Shown here: positions 34,527 to 44,372 of the stretch, piece after piece
How positions within the stretch are numbered: position 1 is the stretch's first letter
Layout: each line of letters starts with the position of its first letter
Translations under genes and position numbers: made by a program
Notes under the pieces: model-generated
The model's database searches: none
What the model saw: only the letters and a program-made list of their open reading frames with translations
What the model was told of the DNA's origin: nothing
NCBI RefSeq assembly: GCF_016623585.1
Contig: NZ_JAEHFY010000021.1
Location: forward strand, 1-64,000
Direction of reading: 5' to 3'
DNA: 64,000 bases
Source: Pedobacter segetis
GTDB lineage: Bacteria; Bacteroidota; Bacteroidia; Sphingobacteriales; Sphingobacteriaceae

Positions 34527-36254
34527 CTACCATCCTTTATTTTGTTTTAAATTGCTATTTAACAGTAATTCGCTATATGGTAAAGGCAAATAACTGTTTT
34601 TGGCTTCGTAAGCCCGTTTTTCAACTACTATATTTTGATAAGTAAGCGAGTTATTTGGGTTTTTGATTATCTTAACTCCATTTACGTTTTCGGTATTGGT
34701 AATATTGTTCCATCTTCTCAAATCGTGAAACCTTTCTCCAGAGAAACAGAGTTCTAACCGCCTTTCGTTTTTTACCAAAGTTCTAAAATCAGACTGGTTT
34801 GAGGCCATTGTGGTTAGGTAAGGATCAACAGTAAAACCCGCCCTGATTCTGATTTTTGCCAACGCATCTTTGGCAGAAAAACTAAAGCCCGCAGGTACAA
34901 CGCTTGGCTGCCCGTAAGCTTCATTTAACGTTTCTGCATATATCAGATACATATCGGCAAGACCTAATTGTACATAAACTTTAGGCAGGTTGGTGGTAGC
35001 ATTGATAGCTGCCGGATCGAAATTTAGATTATTCAAAAACTTTTTAAGATAATAGCCTGTTCTAGTGCCTTCGTCTGGTATAAAGCCTCCAAAATTATCT
35101 AAGCCACCTTGATATATCTGTAAAGGTTTGTACGAGGTACAAGTTGGCCCATCATAACAGGCATCACCGTTATAAAAAATAAAACGATAAAACCTTTTAT
35201 CCCTTGAATTATAAGGGGTTGCAGCGTTATAGTTGCTTTGCGCTAGGCTGATTGGATAACCATTGGCGGCTGGAAAAGCCTCTACCAGGTTTTCTGATGG
35301 GTTTACTTCTCCCTGCCCGTAAAGCGTTGGTGGATATAGCCTCTTCTCTAAAGAATTATTTTGTCTGCCATTGCGCAATCTCCAAATTTGATCGGGGTTG
35401 TTCTCATTTGTATAATCATAAGGTTGCAGGTTTTTTAAGCCCCCATTCTTATCTATAACTTGTTTAACCAATGCTGCTGCGGTTTTCCATTTGTTTAGAT
35501 CATTAGTTGGGTTAAAAGCTGGGCTGGCTGCATAAAGGGCCACCTTAGCTTTAAGTGCATAAGCCGCCAAACCACTTGCTCTGCCGGTTTCGGCCGAGCT
35601 GTATCCAGGGTTGCTGGCACCCGCCCCAGAATAAACAAGCGGCAGGTTTGTAATGGCCACATCTAGATCAGACATTATTTGCTCCACGCATTCATCGTAG
35701 GTATTTCTTGGCAATTTTGCATAAGCATCGTTTTCTAAAATACCATTTACTATGGGAAAGCCCAACATTTCGCCAGTAGCGGACGGGCCACCGTATATTT
35801 GCAGTAATCTCCACTCGGCCCAAGCCTTTAAAAAGAAAGCTTCACCGTAATACCTAGCTATTGTTCTTGCATTTTCCAATGAATCTGCCGGATTTTCTAA
35901 ATATGGCAAGTTTTTATCGTGAACAAGCTGTATGTACTGATAAACCTGACGAATGTTGTTATATGATTGTTGCCAAACATACTCAAATGGATTACTGGTT
36001 GGCCCCCAATAGCCACTAGCCAATGCCGAAACATCAGAACTTGAAACACCGTTATCCGTAAGGTACTCTGAAGAAAAATCCCTGAAATAATCAAAAGAAT
36101 AACTTGTGTAAATATCATTTATGATACCTCTTGAACGTTGATCATAACTGGTTACATCCTTTTCGCGGACGTATTGAATTTGGTCGTCTAAAAAATCGCT
36201 ACAGCCAGCTAATGCAAAAAGACCGGCAAGCAATAATATATAAGTTAATTTCAT
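34527..36254 (-). CDS. SusD/RagB-family glycan-binding lipoprotein (second pair)
   Basis: This 575-residue surface lipoprotein has signal and lipobox in LLAGLFALAGCSDFLDD. SusD features are the RSRGIINDIYTSYSFDYFRDF start, the tetratricopeptide-like helical scaffold (EAFFLKAWAEWRLLQIYGG; AALVKQVIDKNGG) and the conserved C-terminal LVKNERRLELCFSGERFHDLRRW, ending in LPLPYSELLLNSNLKQNKGW. It caps the TonB-dependent porin encoded 25 bases upstream (36280-39063). Ligand specificity is unknown. It differs strongly from the first SusD (39173-41086), so this is not a recent duplication. Confidence 0.92.
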   Translation of the reverse strand: MKLTYILLLAGLFALAGCSDFLDDQIQYVREKDVTSYDQRSRGIINDIYTSYSFDYFRDFSSEYLTDNGVSSSDVSALASGYWGPTSNPFEYVWQQSYNNIRQVYQYIQLVHDKNLPYLENPADSLENARTIARYYGEAFFLKAWAEWRLLQIYGGPSATGEMLGFPIVNGILENDAYAKLPRNTYDECVEQIMSDLDVAITNLPLVYSGAGASNPGYSSAETGRASGLAAYALKAKVALYAASPAFNPTNDLNKWKTAAALVKQVIDKNGGLKNLQPYDYTNENNPDQIWRLRNGRQNNSLEKRLYPPTLYGQGEVNPSENLVEAFPAANGYPISLAQSNYNAATPYNSRDKRFYRFIFYNGDACYDGPTCTSYKPLQIYQGGLDNFGGFIPDEGTRTGYYLKKFLNNLNFDPAAINATTNLPKVYVQLGLADMYLIYAETLNEAYGQPSVVPAGFSFSAKDALAKIRIRAGFTVDPYLTTMASNQSDFRTLVKNERRLELCFSGERFHDLRRWNNITNTENVNGVKIIKNPNNSLTYQNIVVEKRAYEAKNSYLPLPYSELLLNSNLKQNKGW

Positions 36255-36279
36255 CTGTTTATATTTAATGTTAACTATT

Positions 36280-39063
36280 TTAAAAACTTAGTGAAGCACC
36301 TAATGTATATGTCCTCATCATTGGATATTCTGAAACCCCGGCGTTTAAATCTTCTGGGTCAAGGTCTTTCATTTTGCTAAAAAGAGCAATATTACTTCCC
36401 CTTACAAAAAACTTAACGCTATTTAAAGGCCCTTTAGCTATTACTTTATCAGAAAGGGTATAGCCTAATTCTAACAATGAGATTCTAAAATAGTCGCCTT
36501 TTATAAGCCAATAATCTGAGTTTATGTAATTATTATTGCTTTTTAATACCGCTAACCTTGGGTTGGCGTTGCCATTTGACAAGTTTTGGTTTACGGTGGC
36601 AAAATAACTTCCTAAGCCAAAGTTTTGATAATAGTTTCTGTTGAGGTTAATGTCATAGCCTGCCAAACCATTACCCACCACATCTATATTAAAGTTTTTA
36701 AAATTTGCACCGATGTTTATCCCATAATTAAAACGAGGGGTGTTGTTACCAATGGCTTTCTGATCCCTAGAATCAATCTTATTATCACCGTTTAGATCTT
36801 TGTATTTGATATCGCCTATTTGTACCGCACCAAATTGAGGTAAGGCGCTCCCAATATTTTGTGCGGTAAAAAGACCATCACTTACGTAACCAATGATATT
36901 ATCTTCTGGTTGGCCCTGTTGTAACCTGTATTGATCTGGGTAAGGGAGTTCTGCTATCCTCTCGCCAGTAATTTTATTATAGCCGGCATTTACACCAACA
37001 TAATATTTAAACTCGTTTTTGTTATTGTTGTAGCTGATATTTGCGTTAAACCCCTTATTTCTTCTGTTGGTAAAGTTTAGATAAGGCAGGTAAACATTGT
37101 TACCCAAAGCAGCGGCGTAAAGCTCGCTTGCCTGCGCAATTTGCCCTTTAATGGCAATATCGAAATAATTAATGTTTAAGTTAAAACTGTTAAACATACG
37201 AAGCTCTGCACCGGCATAAAATTGGTTATAGGTAATCCAGTTGATTCCTAAATTAGCGGTTTGGCTAAGGCTATAGGCAGAATTAGCGGGTGAGCTTCCA
37301 CCTATCCCATAATAAATGGTATTACCTCCTGTCCACTGGTTAAGGTAAAGAAAATTACTGGTAGCGTATTCTGTACCTATTACACCATAAGAAGTCCTAA
37401 ATTTAAGAAAGTTTATGCTACTGTTGTTTTTAAGGAAATCTTCGTTTGATACAACCCAGGCAAGCCCGCCGGTAGGGAAAAACCTAGTGCGGTTAGCACC
37501 TATAAACTTAGAGCTACTACTTGAGTTTACATTACCGAAAACGATATATTTTCTTTTGAGCGCATAAGATCCGTTTAAATTAAAAGTAAGCTGCCTTACA
37601 TCGGGCTGGCCCGAGGCTTTGGTTGGCTGAAAGTATAATAAATGGTTAAGGTTAAGGTTTAAGTCGCCTTGGCCGATGGTTTTAACGTAGCTAACATTCC
37701 CTCCGTAAACAAAATTACGCTGTATGCCAGAACTTGACCTAGAAACATTTAACTGTCTAATGGCGGTGTTATATGTCCTCAACGTAAGTGAGTCATTTCC
37801 GTTTACATCTGGTACATAGTTAATCGTATAAGTAGCCGGTGTATTATCAGCCAATAAGGTTTGGGAATTGAAGGTCCTCAGCATGGCATAGGTAGTGTAT
37901 TTTAAACCTTTTACATAGTCTTTAAAATCAAAATCAACACCAAAATCAAAGATCATACGGGCATCATAATCTGTATGTTTTCCACCTCCTTTAAGCTCTG
38001 AAAGTAGGTTATTATTATATTGATTGCTCACAACATAAGCGGTGTCTCCTACTTGTAATGGAAACGCGTTAGCTGGCGTAGTAGAAATCCAGTTGAACAT
38101 TGTATTGGGCGCTAAAACAGCTCGATCGTTTTGTCCAAATTTTCCATAAACACTTGCATGGGCTTCGATCAAATCGTTCATACGTGTCCTTATTTTTGTT
38201 CTGAAGGTTAGGTCATGCCCATTTATTTGTTTACCGATTTTCTCTAGCCCTTGCCAATCAGAGTATCCTAAAAAAGCACCGTATTTCACATTATCCTTGC
38301 CTCCATAAACATTAAGGGAAGCAAAATTTGAGGGCGAGGACTGTTTTAGAAACATATCCTGGTAATTTACGTTCGGGTATCTGATAGGATCAGATCCATC
38401 GCGATAAGCTTGTATAGCCGTTGGAGAATAAATATCCCCGAAACCATCGTTATTGCTTGCCTGATTAATCGCAGTAGCGTAATCTGCCGCAGATAAAAGT
38501 TGTGGTAAACGAGTTCTTATGTTTAAGCCTCTTTGATAATTGGCCTCTACAATTGGTTTGGATGCGTTTTCTCCTTTAGTAACTACGTAAATAAGCCCGT
38601 TATCTCCTAAAATGCCCAGCATAGAGTTGAAGGTGGCATCATTTAAAACATACACTTCTTCTACTTCTCTTAAATCTACCTCAAGGCCACGTGGCTCCCC
38701 ATCAATTAACACATAAGGTGTACCACCGTTTAGGGTAAAGGTATAACCTCCATCTTCGCCCGGTGTATTGTTTCCTCTGGTTACCTTCAAACCCGGTACC
38801 CGGCCCCTTAATGCTTCGGCTAAGCTGTTCCCTGGGGTTTTTCTAAGTTCGTTACCAGAAACCTTAAAAACTGCGCCAGTAGATTGGCTTAAATTAAAAA
38901 CCCCAAAGGGTGTGGATAAAATTTCGTCTGAATTTTTATTTGCCGTGGTATCGGTCTTTATGTTATTACCCATTGGAACAGTTTGGGCAGATACAGATCC
39001 GACAAGTATTATATTAAGTAAACAGAAGAGATAAATTTTTATATCTGTAATGGTTTGTTTCAT
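36280..39063 (-). CDS. SusC-like TonB-dependent receptor lacking the usual N-terminal domain (second pair)
   Basis: This 927-residue outer-membrane transporter has a signal peptide ending SVSAQ. It begins almost directly with the plug (VFKVSGNELRKTPGNSLAEALRGRVPGLKVTRGN; YVLIDGEPRGLEVDLREVEEVYVLNDATFNSMLGILGDNGLIYVVTKG), then a 22-strand-type barrel ending in YTLGASLSF. It lacks the CarboxypepD-reg-like domain and the VVVGYGTQ segment seen in the other SusC (41104-44184). The plug also diverges from the usual IESIEVLKDASA-type motif. It would import oligosaccharides with the SusD encoded downstream. Transcription probably continues from the first SusCD pair, as the 109-base spacer shows no clear promoter. 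Confidence 0.9.
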   Translation of the reverse strand: MKQTITDIKIYLFCLLNIILVGSVSAQTVPMGNNIKTDTTANKNSDEILSTPFGVFNLSQSTGAVFKVSGNELRKTPGNSLAEALRGRVPGLKVTRGNNTPGEDGGYTFTLNGGTPYVLIDGEPRGLEVDLREVEEVYVLNDATFNSMLGILGDNGLIYVVTKGENASKPIVEANYQRGLNIRTRLPQLLSAADYATAINQASNNDGFGDIYSPTAIQAYRDGSDPIRYPNVNYQDMFLKQSSPSNFASLNVYGGKDNVKYGAFLGYSDWQGLEKIGKQINGHDLTFRTKIRTRMNDLIEAHASVYGKFGQNDRAVLAPNTMFNWISTTPANAFPLQVGDTAYVVSNQYNNNLLSELKGGGKHTDYDARMIFDFGVDFDFKDYVKGLKYTTYAMLRTFNSQTLLADNTPATYTINYVPDVNGNDSLTLRTYNTAIRQLNVSRSSSGIQRNFVYGGNVSYVKTIGQGDLNLNLNHLLYFQPTKASGQPDVRQLTFNLNGSYALKRKYIVFGNVNSSSSSKFIGANRTRFFPTGGLAWVVSNEDFLKNNSSINFLKFRTSYGVIGTEYATSNFLYLNQWTGGNTIYYGIGGSSPANSAYSLSQTANLGINWITYNQFYAGAELRMFNSFNLNINYFDIAIKGQIAQASELYAAALGNNVYLPYLNFTNRRNKGFNANISYNNNKNEFKYYVGVNAGYNKITGERIAELPYPDQYRLQQGQPEDNIIGYVSDGLFTAQNIGSALPQFGAVQIGDIKYKDLNGDNKIDSRDQKAIGNNTPRFNYGINIGANFKNFNIDVVGNGLAGYDINLNRNYYQNFGLGSYFATVNQNLSNGNANPRLAVLKSNNNYINSDYWLIKGDYFRISLLELGYTLSDKVIAKGPLNSVKFFVRGSNIALFSKMKDLDPEDLNAGVSEYPMMRTYTLGASLSF

Positions 39064-39172
39064 CTGTATAATTTTATTTGTTTAATTGGTTAAACTGTAA
39101 ATAGATAAGCATTAAAAAATGCGCACCTGTGCCATTTTAAATTAGCTCTTATTAAATCGTTAGGTGATCAAA

Positions 39173-41086
39173 CTACCAGCCCGGTGTTTGTGAAAAACTA
39201 GGTGCGGCAACAAGTTCGCTACTTGGTATTGGCCACCAGTAATTTCTTTCATTAAACGTTTTTGCTAAGTTTGCTTTTTCTACTACATCATATTTGAAAC
39301 CCGTAGGGTAAGTTGCGCTTACTGCTCCTTGCCATCTCATTTCTAAAAAATACACTTTCTCGTTTTCTGGCAAACTTGCGTCTCTCCATCTCCTTAAATC
39401 GTCATATCTAAAGCCCTCGAAACAAAGTTCTATAGCCCTCTCGTTCTTTATCCTCTTTCTCAGCAGATCTTTTGAACCTGTGTACATGGCATTAACATTG
39501 GGCATCCCAACCCTATTTCTGATGAGGTTAACTGCTTGTAATGCCGTTATGCTTAGGCCTGGCGCACTCCCGTTTGGACCATAGGCTTCATTGGCGGCTT
39601 CGGCATAATTCAAATAAATTTCTGACATACGCATCAGGTTGTTATTGACATGAAAATCCCATGAACCTTTATTACCGTTTTCCCAATAAGCACCATTAGG
39701 GCACCATTTACGTACCATGTAACCTGTTAGGTTGCGCACACGCCATAGTAGATTGGCAGGTGTAGCGGGATCATGCAAATCCAATCCTAATTTACCTTGC
39801 TTGTTAACTACGGCTAGATCGGTAACACCCGTTGCGTTTAAGGCACCTACCGTATGTTTAAAGTTTACACCATTAAATAAGATATCGCTATAAAAACGTG
39901 GGTCTCTATTGATGAAAGGCTCTTGAGGGTTATAGGTTGCATCGTCTTCAATGGCCAAGCCATTCTTGGTTTCAAATTTCGACACAAAATTAGCCAAGGC
40001 ACCAATGCACATTGGGCTGTTGTTTCCTTTAAGGATATCAAAACCGGTAGTTAGGCTTAAACGTGGTATAGGATTGATAAATTTATTGCTTGGATAATCA
40101 AATAGCTGATTGGGTTCCATAAAAATTACCTCTTGAGGGATTTCTTTACTTACTCCTTGCCCAATAAAGATATTTCTATATGGCTTTAGGGCATCTAACT
40201 CTGGTTGGTTAAGATCTGCACCATTATGCCCTACGCTTATGCTGTTTGCGCCACTGGCACTTACTAATTGGTAAAGGCCGTTTGTGTTTGCAAAATTAAT
40301 CAGATCTGCAGCTGCTTTAGCGGCTGTTTCCCAAGGGCCTGGGCTATTTGTTGTATTAACCAAAGGGCTAGCAGCAAACAAAGTGATACGAGATTTTAAC
40401 GCCATAGCAGCACCTTTAGTAGGCCTGCCCACATTTTCTGATTCCCAAGTGATAGGAAGCTCATTGATGGCTAAATCTAAATCTGCGATCATGTTTGCCA
40501 AATTGCTGGCATAGCTTTCGCGTTTTCTATCCAATGATCCATTTAAGTCCAGGTTCTCTTTCAAATAAATTACACCTCCATGGCGTTTGGTTATCAGGTG
40601 GTAAAAAAATGCCCTTAAGAAATGTGCCTGTCCTTTTAGCCTTTCCACATCCGTTGGTGTTGAATTTTTGATCAGGTCCACATTTTCTAATAAACTATTT
40701 ACCGTTCTAATACCTTTCCATCCCTCAAAATAGCGATCAACAAAATAAGGCGTTTGTAAATCACCCGGTTTTCTGTTGATTAAGGTGATGTAATCTCCTT
40801 GGGCGTAAGAATTATAAGTTTCTGGTACGTTAAGCTCTAATCTTCCTGGGTAACCTTCGCCACCCATAGTCATTGCCGGCAACCAGTCAGAATCACCATC
40901 GCGGGCACTCACTTCAGACAATAGATTAGTGTATGCACCATCTAAAAAGTTTCTAGCCAATCGAATATCCGAGAAAACATCTTTTTGTTGAAGGCCATCA
41001 AACTCTGGAACCTTATCTAAATATTTTTCGCAGCCAAAAAGAAAGAAGCTGACCAAAAAGAGGTATAAATAATTATATTTTTTCAT
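39173..41086 (-). CDS. SusD/RagB-family glycan-binding lipoprotein (first pair)
   Basis: This 637-residue surface lipoprotein has the lipobox LFGC after a short signal (MKKYNYLYLFLVSFFLF). Landmarks are EKYLDKVPEFDGLQQKDVFSDIRLARNFLDGAYTNLLSE, the ERLKGQAHFLRAFFYHLITKRHGGVIYL helix region, and the C-terminal RIKNERAIELCFEGFRYDDLRRWRDASLPE, ending NYWWPIPSSELVAAPSFSQTPGW. It sits 17 bases after the susC gene at 41104-44184 and forms the lid of that porin. It is about 60 residues longer than the second SusD, which suggests a different or larger ligand. Confidence 0.93.
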   Translation of the reverse strand: MKKYNYLYLFLVSFFLFGCEKYLDKVPEFDGLQQKDVFSDIRLARNFLDGAYTNLLSEVSARDGDSDWLPAMTMGGEGYPGRLELNVPETYNSYAQGDYITLINRKPGDLQTPYFVDRYFEGWKGIRTVNSLLENVDLIKNSTPTDVERLKGQAHFLRAFFYHLITKRHGGVIYLKENLDLNGSLDRKRESYASNLANMIADLDLAINELPITWESENVGRPTKGAAMALKSRITLFAASPLVNTTNSPGPWETAAKAAADLINFANTNGLYQLVSASGANSISVGHNGADLNQPELDALKPYRNIFIGQGVSKEIPQEVIFMEPNQLFDYPSNKFINPIPRLSLTTGFDILKGNNSPMCIGALANFVSKFETKNGLAIEDDATYNPQEPFINRDPRFYSDILFNGVNFKHTVGALNATGVTDLAVVNKQGKLGLDLHDPATPANLLWRVRNLTGYMVRKWCPNGAYWENGNKGSWDFHVNNNLMRMSEIYLNYAEAANEAYGPNGSAPGLSITALQAVNLIRNRVGMPNVNAMYTGSKDLLRKRIKNERAIELCFEGFRYDDLRRWRDASLPENEKVYFLEMRWQGAVSATYPTGFKYDVVEKANLAKTFNERNYWWPIPSSELVAAPSFSQTPGW

Positions 41087-41103
41087 TTTAAATATATTTT
41101 AGA

Positions 41104-44100
41104 TTAAAAGCCTACGTTAATTCCGAAATTTACTCTTCTAACTATCGGATAAATACTCCCTGCAGAGTTACCCTCTGGATCACCAAACTTGACCTTTGAA
41201 ATAGTAAGCAGATCATTACCGCTTACATATAGCCTTAAGTTGCTCAAGGTTTTGGATTTCTTTAGATCAAAAGCATAGCCTAAGCTTAAACTCCTTAATT
41301 TGATGTAATCCAAATCTATAATCCTAGCGGTGCTAGGAGAAGCCAAATTTGGATTGCTTAAGGTATGTAATGCCGGGTAAGCAGCATTTGGGTTAGATGG
41401 TGTCCAGTAGTTTAATTGCTCAAATCGCCCAGCGGCATTTCCGCTTGGCAAGGCATAAGCTAAATCTGCATCAATTAAACCTTTATGGCCTGCCACCCCG
41501 CTTACCAATGCGCTAAGCGACCAGCCTTTATAAGAGCCACCCAAGTTGAGGCTGAAACTATTGCTTGGTGCTATGGGAAGATTAAACCTTACTTCATCTT
41601 GTGTTGGATCGCCCGTAATAGAGCCATTGGCATTATAATCTACATAGCGATAATCGCCTAGGCCGGCACTGCCTGAATAAGGATAGTTAACCAGCTCATC
41701 AATATTTTGAAAATAACCGCTAGCCTTTAAAAGCGGCGTTACCCCATCAGGCTTACCGGCTACTTGTGTATATTGTGGTGTACCCGGGCCGTCTGCTGCG
41801 CTAAACAAGATCCTGTTCTCGTTAAATGCGTAAAAACCGGTTATGTTGTAGTTTAAACCAAAAGAGGTTTTATTTCTGTAACTTAAAGTTAGTTCTATAC
41901 CGTGGCTCTTAGAAGCCCCAAAATTAGAGAACGGGAGCTGTGTAGAGCTTCCGAAATATCCCGGCACATCCGCTAATCTTCTACTGATCAAACCATCTCT
42001 TCCCTCTTTAAAAAGCTCTATCGTACCTGATATTTTATCATCGAACAAACCAAAATCAATCCCTAAGTTTTGCTTGGTTACAGTTGCCCATGTAAGGGTT
42101 GGGTTACCCAATTGATCTACGCCAATGAGGGTAAGCGGATCGTTGATATTTACACCAAAATAATACCTTGTGCGCTCTATGGGTGTTTGGTAATCATAAA
42201 AGCTAAGGTATTGGTAACGATTATTGCCTAAGCCAGATTTATCTCCGGTACGGCCGTATGAATACCTGATTTTAAAATTATTAAGCGCAGCAAATTTATC
42301 TGAAATGAATTTCTCGCGAGCCAGATTATAACCAACCGCTACCGAAGGAAAAAATTTAAAGCGGTATCCTCTGGCAAATGTTTCATCGCCATTGTAAGAA
42401 CCACTTACCTCAAAAAAGTATTTATAGGCGTAATTATAAGTGAAACGACTTACATAATCCTCGTTAAAAAAAGGAAATTGGGTATTGGTAAGTCTTTTGT
42501 TACGGCTTACCAAAGCTAAACCAGTTACATTGTGTTTGCCAAAACTATTATCATAGTTAAATTGTAACCTTTGGTAACCGATTTCATTGTTACTATTTAT
42601 TCCCTCACTTTGACGTATATGCGTTAAAGGGCGCTCGTAATTCCTGCCTTCAAAAGAAAACCATGTGCCGTCTCTATTTAGCGTATAGGTATCTATACGT
42701 GGGGATGTTATTTGATTCCATACGATGCTTTCTGATGAATTGTATAAACTTGTATAGTTATATTTACCCGTAACCGATAAGCCTTTTGTTAAAAAATCCA
42801 GCTTTTGTTCTAGCTCAAGATCAAGATTAAATACCGTGGTAAAATTCCTGTTTACACCTTGCGTATTGATATCTGCAAAAGGATTAGAGCCTGAGCCAAA
42901 CCTTCCTTCTACCAAACCTGGGTAAAGTGGATCGGGAAATTGGGCTAGCACTTCGGCCGGGTAATAGGGCACTACCCCACCAGGAGCCGAGGTATATAAA
43001 CCTCCAAAGATCCTACCTAAGTTGTTTGTGTTTCCCCCAGAAATCCTAGGCTGGCTGGCATCTTCATAACGGTTGCTTACACTGGTACGCAATTGGGTAG
43101 ATTTGGTAAGGTTAAAATCTAAATTCCCTCTAAAAGAATACCTGCTAAACTTAAATTTAGGGTCGTAATCAAAAAATTGTTGGGTGTTTATAACATCGCC
43201 TTCTTTAAGATAACCGGCAGACGCATAATATTTTACAAAATTTGTACCGCCTCGCACATCAATGGATTGGTTTTGGCTAAGGGCCGATTTTTTGATCATC
43301 GTACCAAACCAATCTGTATTTGGATATTGGTAAGGCAAATCGCCACTTTTCCAATGGGCTAAATCGGCATCGCTAGAATAGCCAGAATTAAATGCCAGAT
43401 CATTTAATATACCAACATTTAACGCACTTTGCGCATTATAAGCATCTAAAAGATTAGGAATCGTAGTTGGGGACCTTAAAGCTACTTCACTACTAAAGCT
43501 AACCTTTGGTTTACCTATTTTACCACGTTTGGTAGTGATGATGATAACGCCATTAGCCCCACGGATACCGTAAACCGCTGTTGCGGCACCATCTTTTAAG
43601 GTACTGATAGATTCTACATCGCGAGGGTTAATATTTGAAAAACCCCCAACTATCTCTACTCCATCTACCAATATCAACGGATTGGCATTACCACGGATGA
43701 AAATCTGACCATCATCACTGCCTGGCTGCCCAGAGCTAACTACAATGTTTAAGCCCGGAGAAACGCCGTTTAAAGCATTGGTTAAGTTAGCCGATCCGCT
43801 TTCTAGTAGTTTAGTACCATCTATTTGGTTGATGGCACTAAGTACACTTTCTTTCTTCTGTGTACCGTATCCTACCACCACTACTTCAGACAGGCTCTTA
43901 ATATCTTCTGCCATAGAGACATCAATAATGGTTTTCCCGGCAACTTTTATCTCTTGGCTAGTGTAACCTACAAGAGAAAACACCAATGTTGCATCCTTGG
44001 CAACAGAGATTTGGTACTTTCCATTCAAATCTGTGGTTGTTCCGTTTTTCTTTCCTTTTTCAAAAATGCCCACTCCCGGAACCGGCAATCCAGAAGCATC

Positions 44101-44184
44101 TTTTACGGTACCTTTTATCAAGGTTTGGGAAAAGGCGCAACAGGAAAAAACCATTAAAAATAAAAATAAGTTGAATTGCTTCAT
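41104..44184 (-). CDS. SusC-family TonB-dependent receptor (first pair)
   Basis: This 1026-residue outer-membrane porin has a signal peptide ending CAFSQ. The N-terminal CarboxypepD-reg-like domain (about 23-95) begins LIKGTVKDASGLPVPGVGIFEKGKKNGTTTDLNGKYQI. The SLSEVVVVGYGTQKKESV segment (about 97-114) contains the TonB-interaction region, and the plug has ISTLKDGAATAVYGIRGANGVIIITTKRG. The barrel runs from about residue 225 to the C-terminal NFGINVGF. It imports glycans energised by TonB together with the SusD 17 bases downstream. PUL box C lies 109-133 bases upstream of the ATG, with a TTTG element in between, so this is the head of the SusCD transcription unit. Confidence 0.95.
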   Translation of the reverse strand: MKQFNLFLFLMVFSCCAFSQTLIKGTVKDASGLPVPGVGIFEKGKKNGTTTDLNGKYQISVAKDATLVFSLVGYTSQEIKVAGKTIIDVSMAEDIKSLSEVVVVGYGTQKKESVLSAINQIDGTKLLESGSANLTNALNGVSPGLNIVVSSGQPGSDDGQIFIRGNANPLILVDGVEIVGGFSNINPRDVESISTLKDGAATAVYGIRGANGVIIITTKRGKIGKPKVSFSSEVALRSPTTIPNLLDAYNAQSALNVGILNDLAFNSGYSSDADLAHWKSGDLPYQYPNTDWFGTMIKKSALSQNQSIDVRGGTNFVKYYASAGYLKEGDVINTQQFFDYDPKFKFSRYSFRGNLDFNLTKSTQLRTSVSNRYEDASQPRISGGNTNNLGRIFGGLYTSAPGGVVPYYPAEVLAQFPDPLYPGLVEGRFGSGSNPFADINTQGVNRNFTTVFNLDLELEQKLDFLTKGLSVTGKYNYTSLYNSSESIVWNQITSPRIDTYTLNRDGTWFSFEGRNYERPLTHIRQSEGINSNNEIGYQRLQFNYDNSFGKHNVTGLALVSRNKRLTNTQFPFFNEDYVSRFTYNYAYKYFFEVSGSYNGDETFARGYRFKFFPSVAVGYNLAREKFISDKFAALNNFKIRYSYGRTGDKSGLGNNRYQYLSFYDYQTPIERTRYYFGVNINDPLTLIGVDQLGNPTLTWATVTKQNLGIDFGLFDDKISGTIELFKEGRDGLISRRLADVPGYFGSSTQLPFSNFGASKSHGIELTLSYRNKTSFGLNYNITGFYAFNENRILFSAADGPGTPQYTQVAGKPDGVTPLLKASGYFQNIDELVNYPYSGSAGLGDYRYVDYNANGSITGDPTQDEVRFNLPIAPSNSFSLNLGGSYKGWSLSALVSGVAGHKGLIDADLAYALPSGNAAGRFEQLNYWTPSNPNAAYPALHTLSNPNLASPSTARIIDLDYIKLRSLSLGYAFDLKKSKTLSNLRLYVSGNDLLTISKVKFGDPEGNSAGSIYPIVRRVNFGINVGF

Positions 44185-44292
44185 ACAGTCTTGTTTTTTC
44201 TGAATTGGTTAATATTTAGGTTTGTTAAATTGGTTTAGTTATTTCTGGCTTAACTAATACAAATATGTTAATTGCAAGCGGTTTAAGTAAAG

Positions 44293-44317
44293 GTCATAAT
44301 CGTTTTTTAAAGGGGGT
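44293..44317 (-). promoter_or_regulatory. Conserved 25-bp PUL box (copy C) upstream of susC
   Basis: On the minus strand the blocks are ACCCCCT, TTAAAAAACGA and TTATGAC. Twenty of 25 positions match copy A and 19 match copy B. CATATTTG ends at 44260, 33 bases after the box, and the susC ATG is 76 bases further on. The position fits an activator site directly upstream of the promoter. Confidence 0.72.
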
Positions 44318-44372
44318 ATTTTATTAAAAAGGCACTCTCTAAGCCATTTTTAGCTCTTTTTAATGTATATGC

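Noticed and set aside
39064-39172. Hairpin GCGCACCTGTGC before the second susC as a terminator
   Set aside because: The loop would be only two bases and the stem is interrupted, so it does not make a convincing terminator.
34527-44184. Tandem duplication of one SusCD pair
   Set aside because: The two SusC proteins differ in domain make-up and plug motifs, and the two SusD proteins differ in length and sequence, so they are not recent copies.
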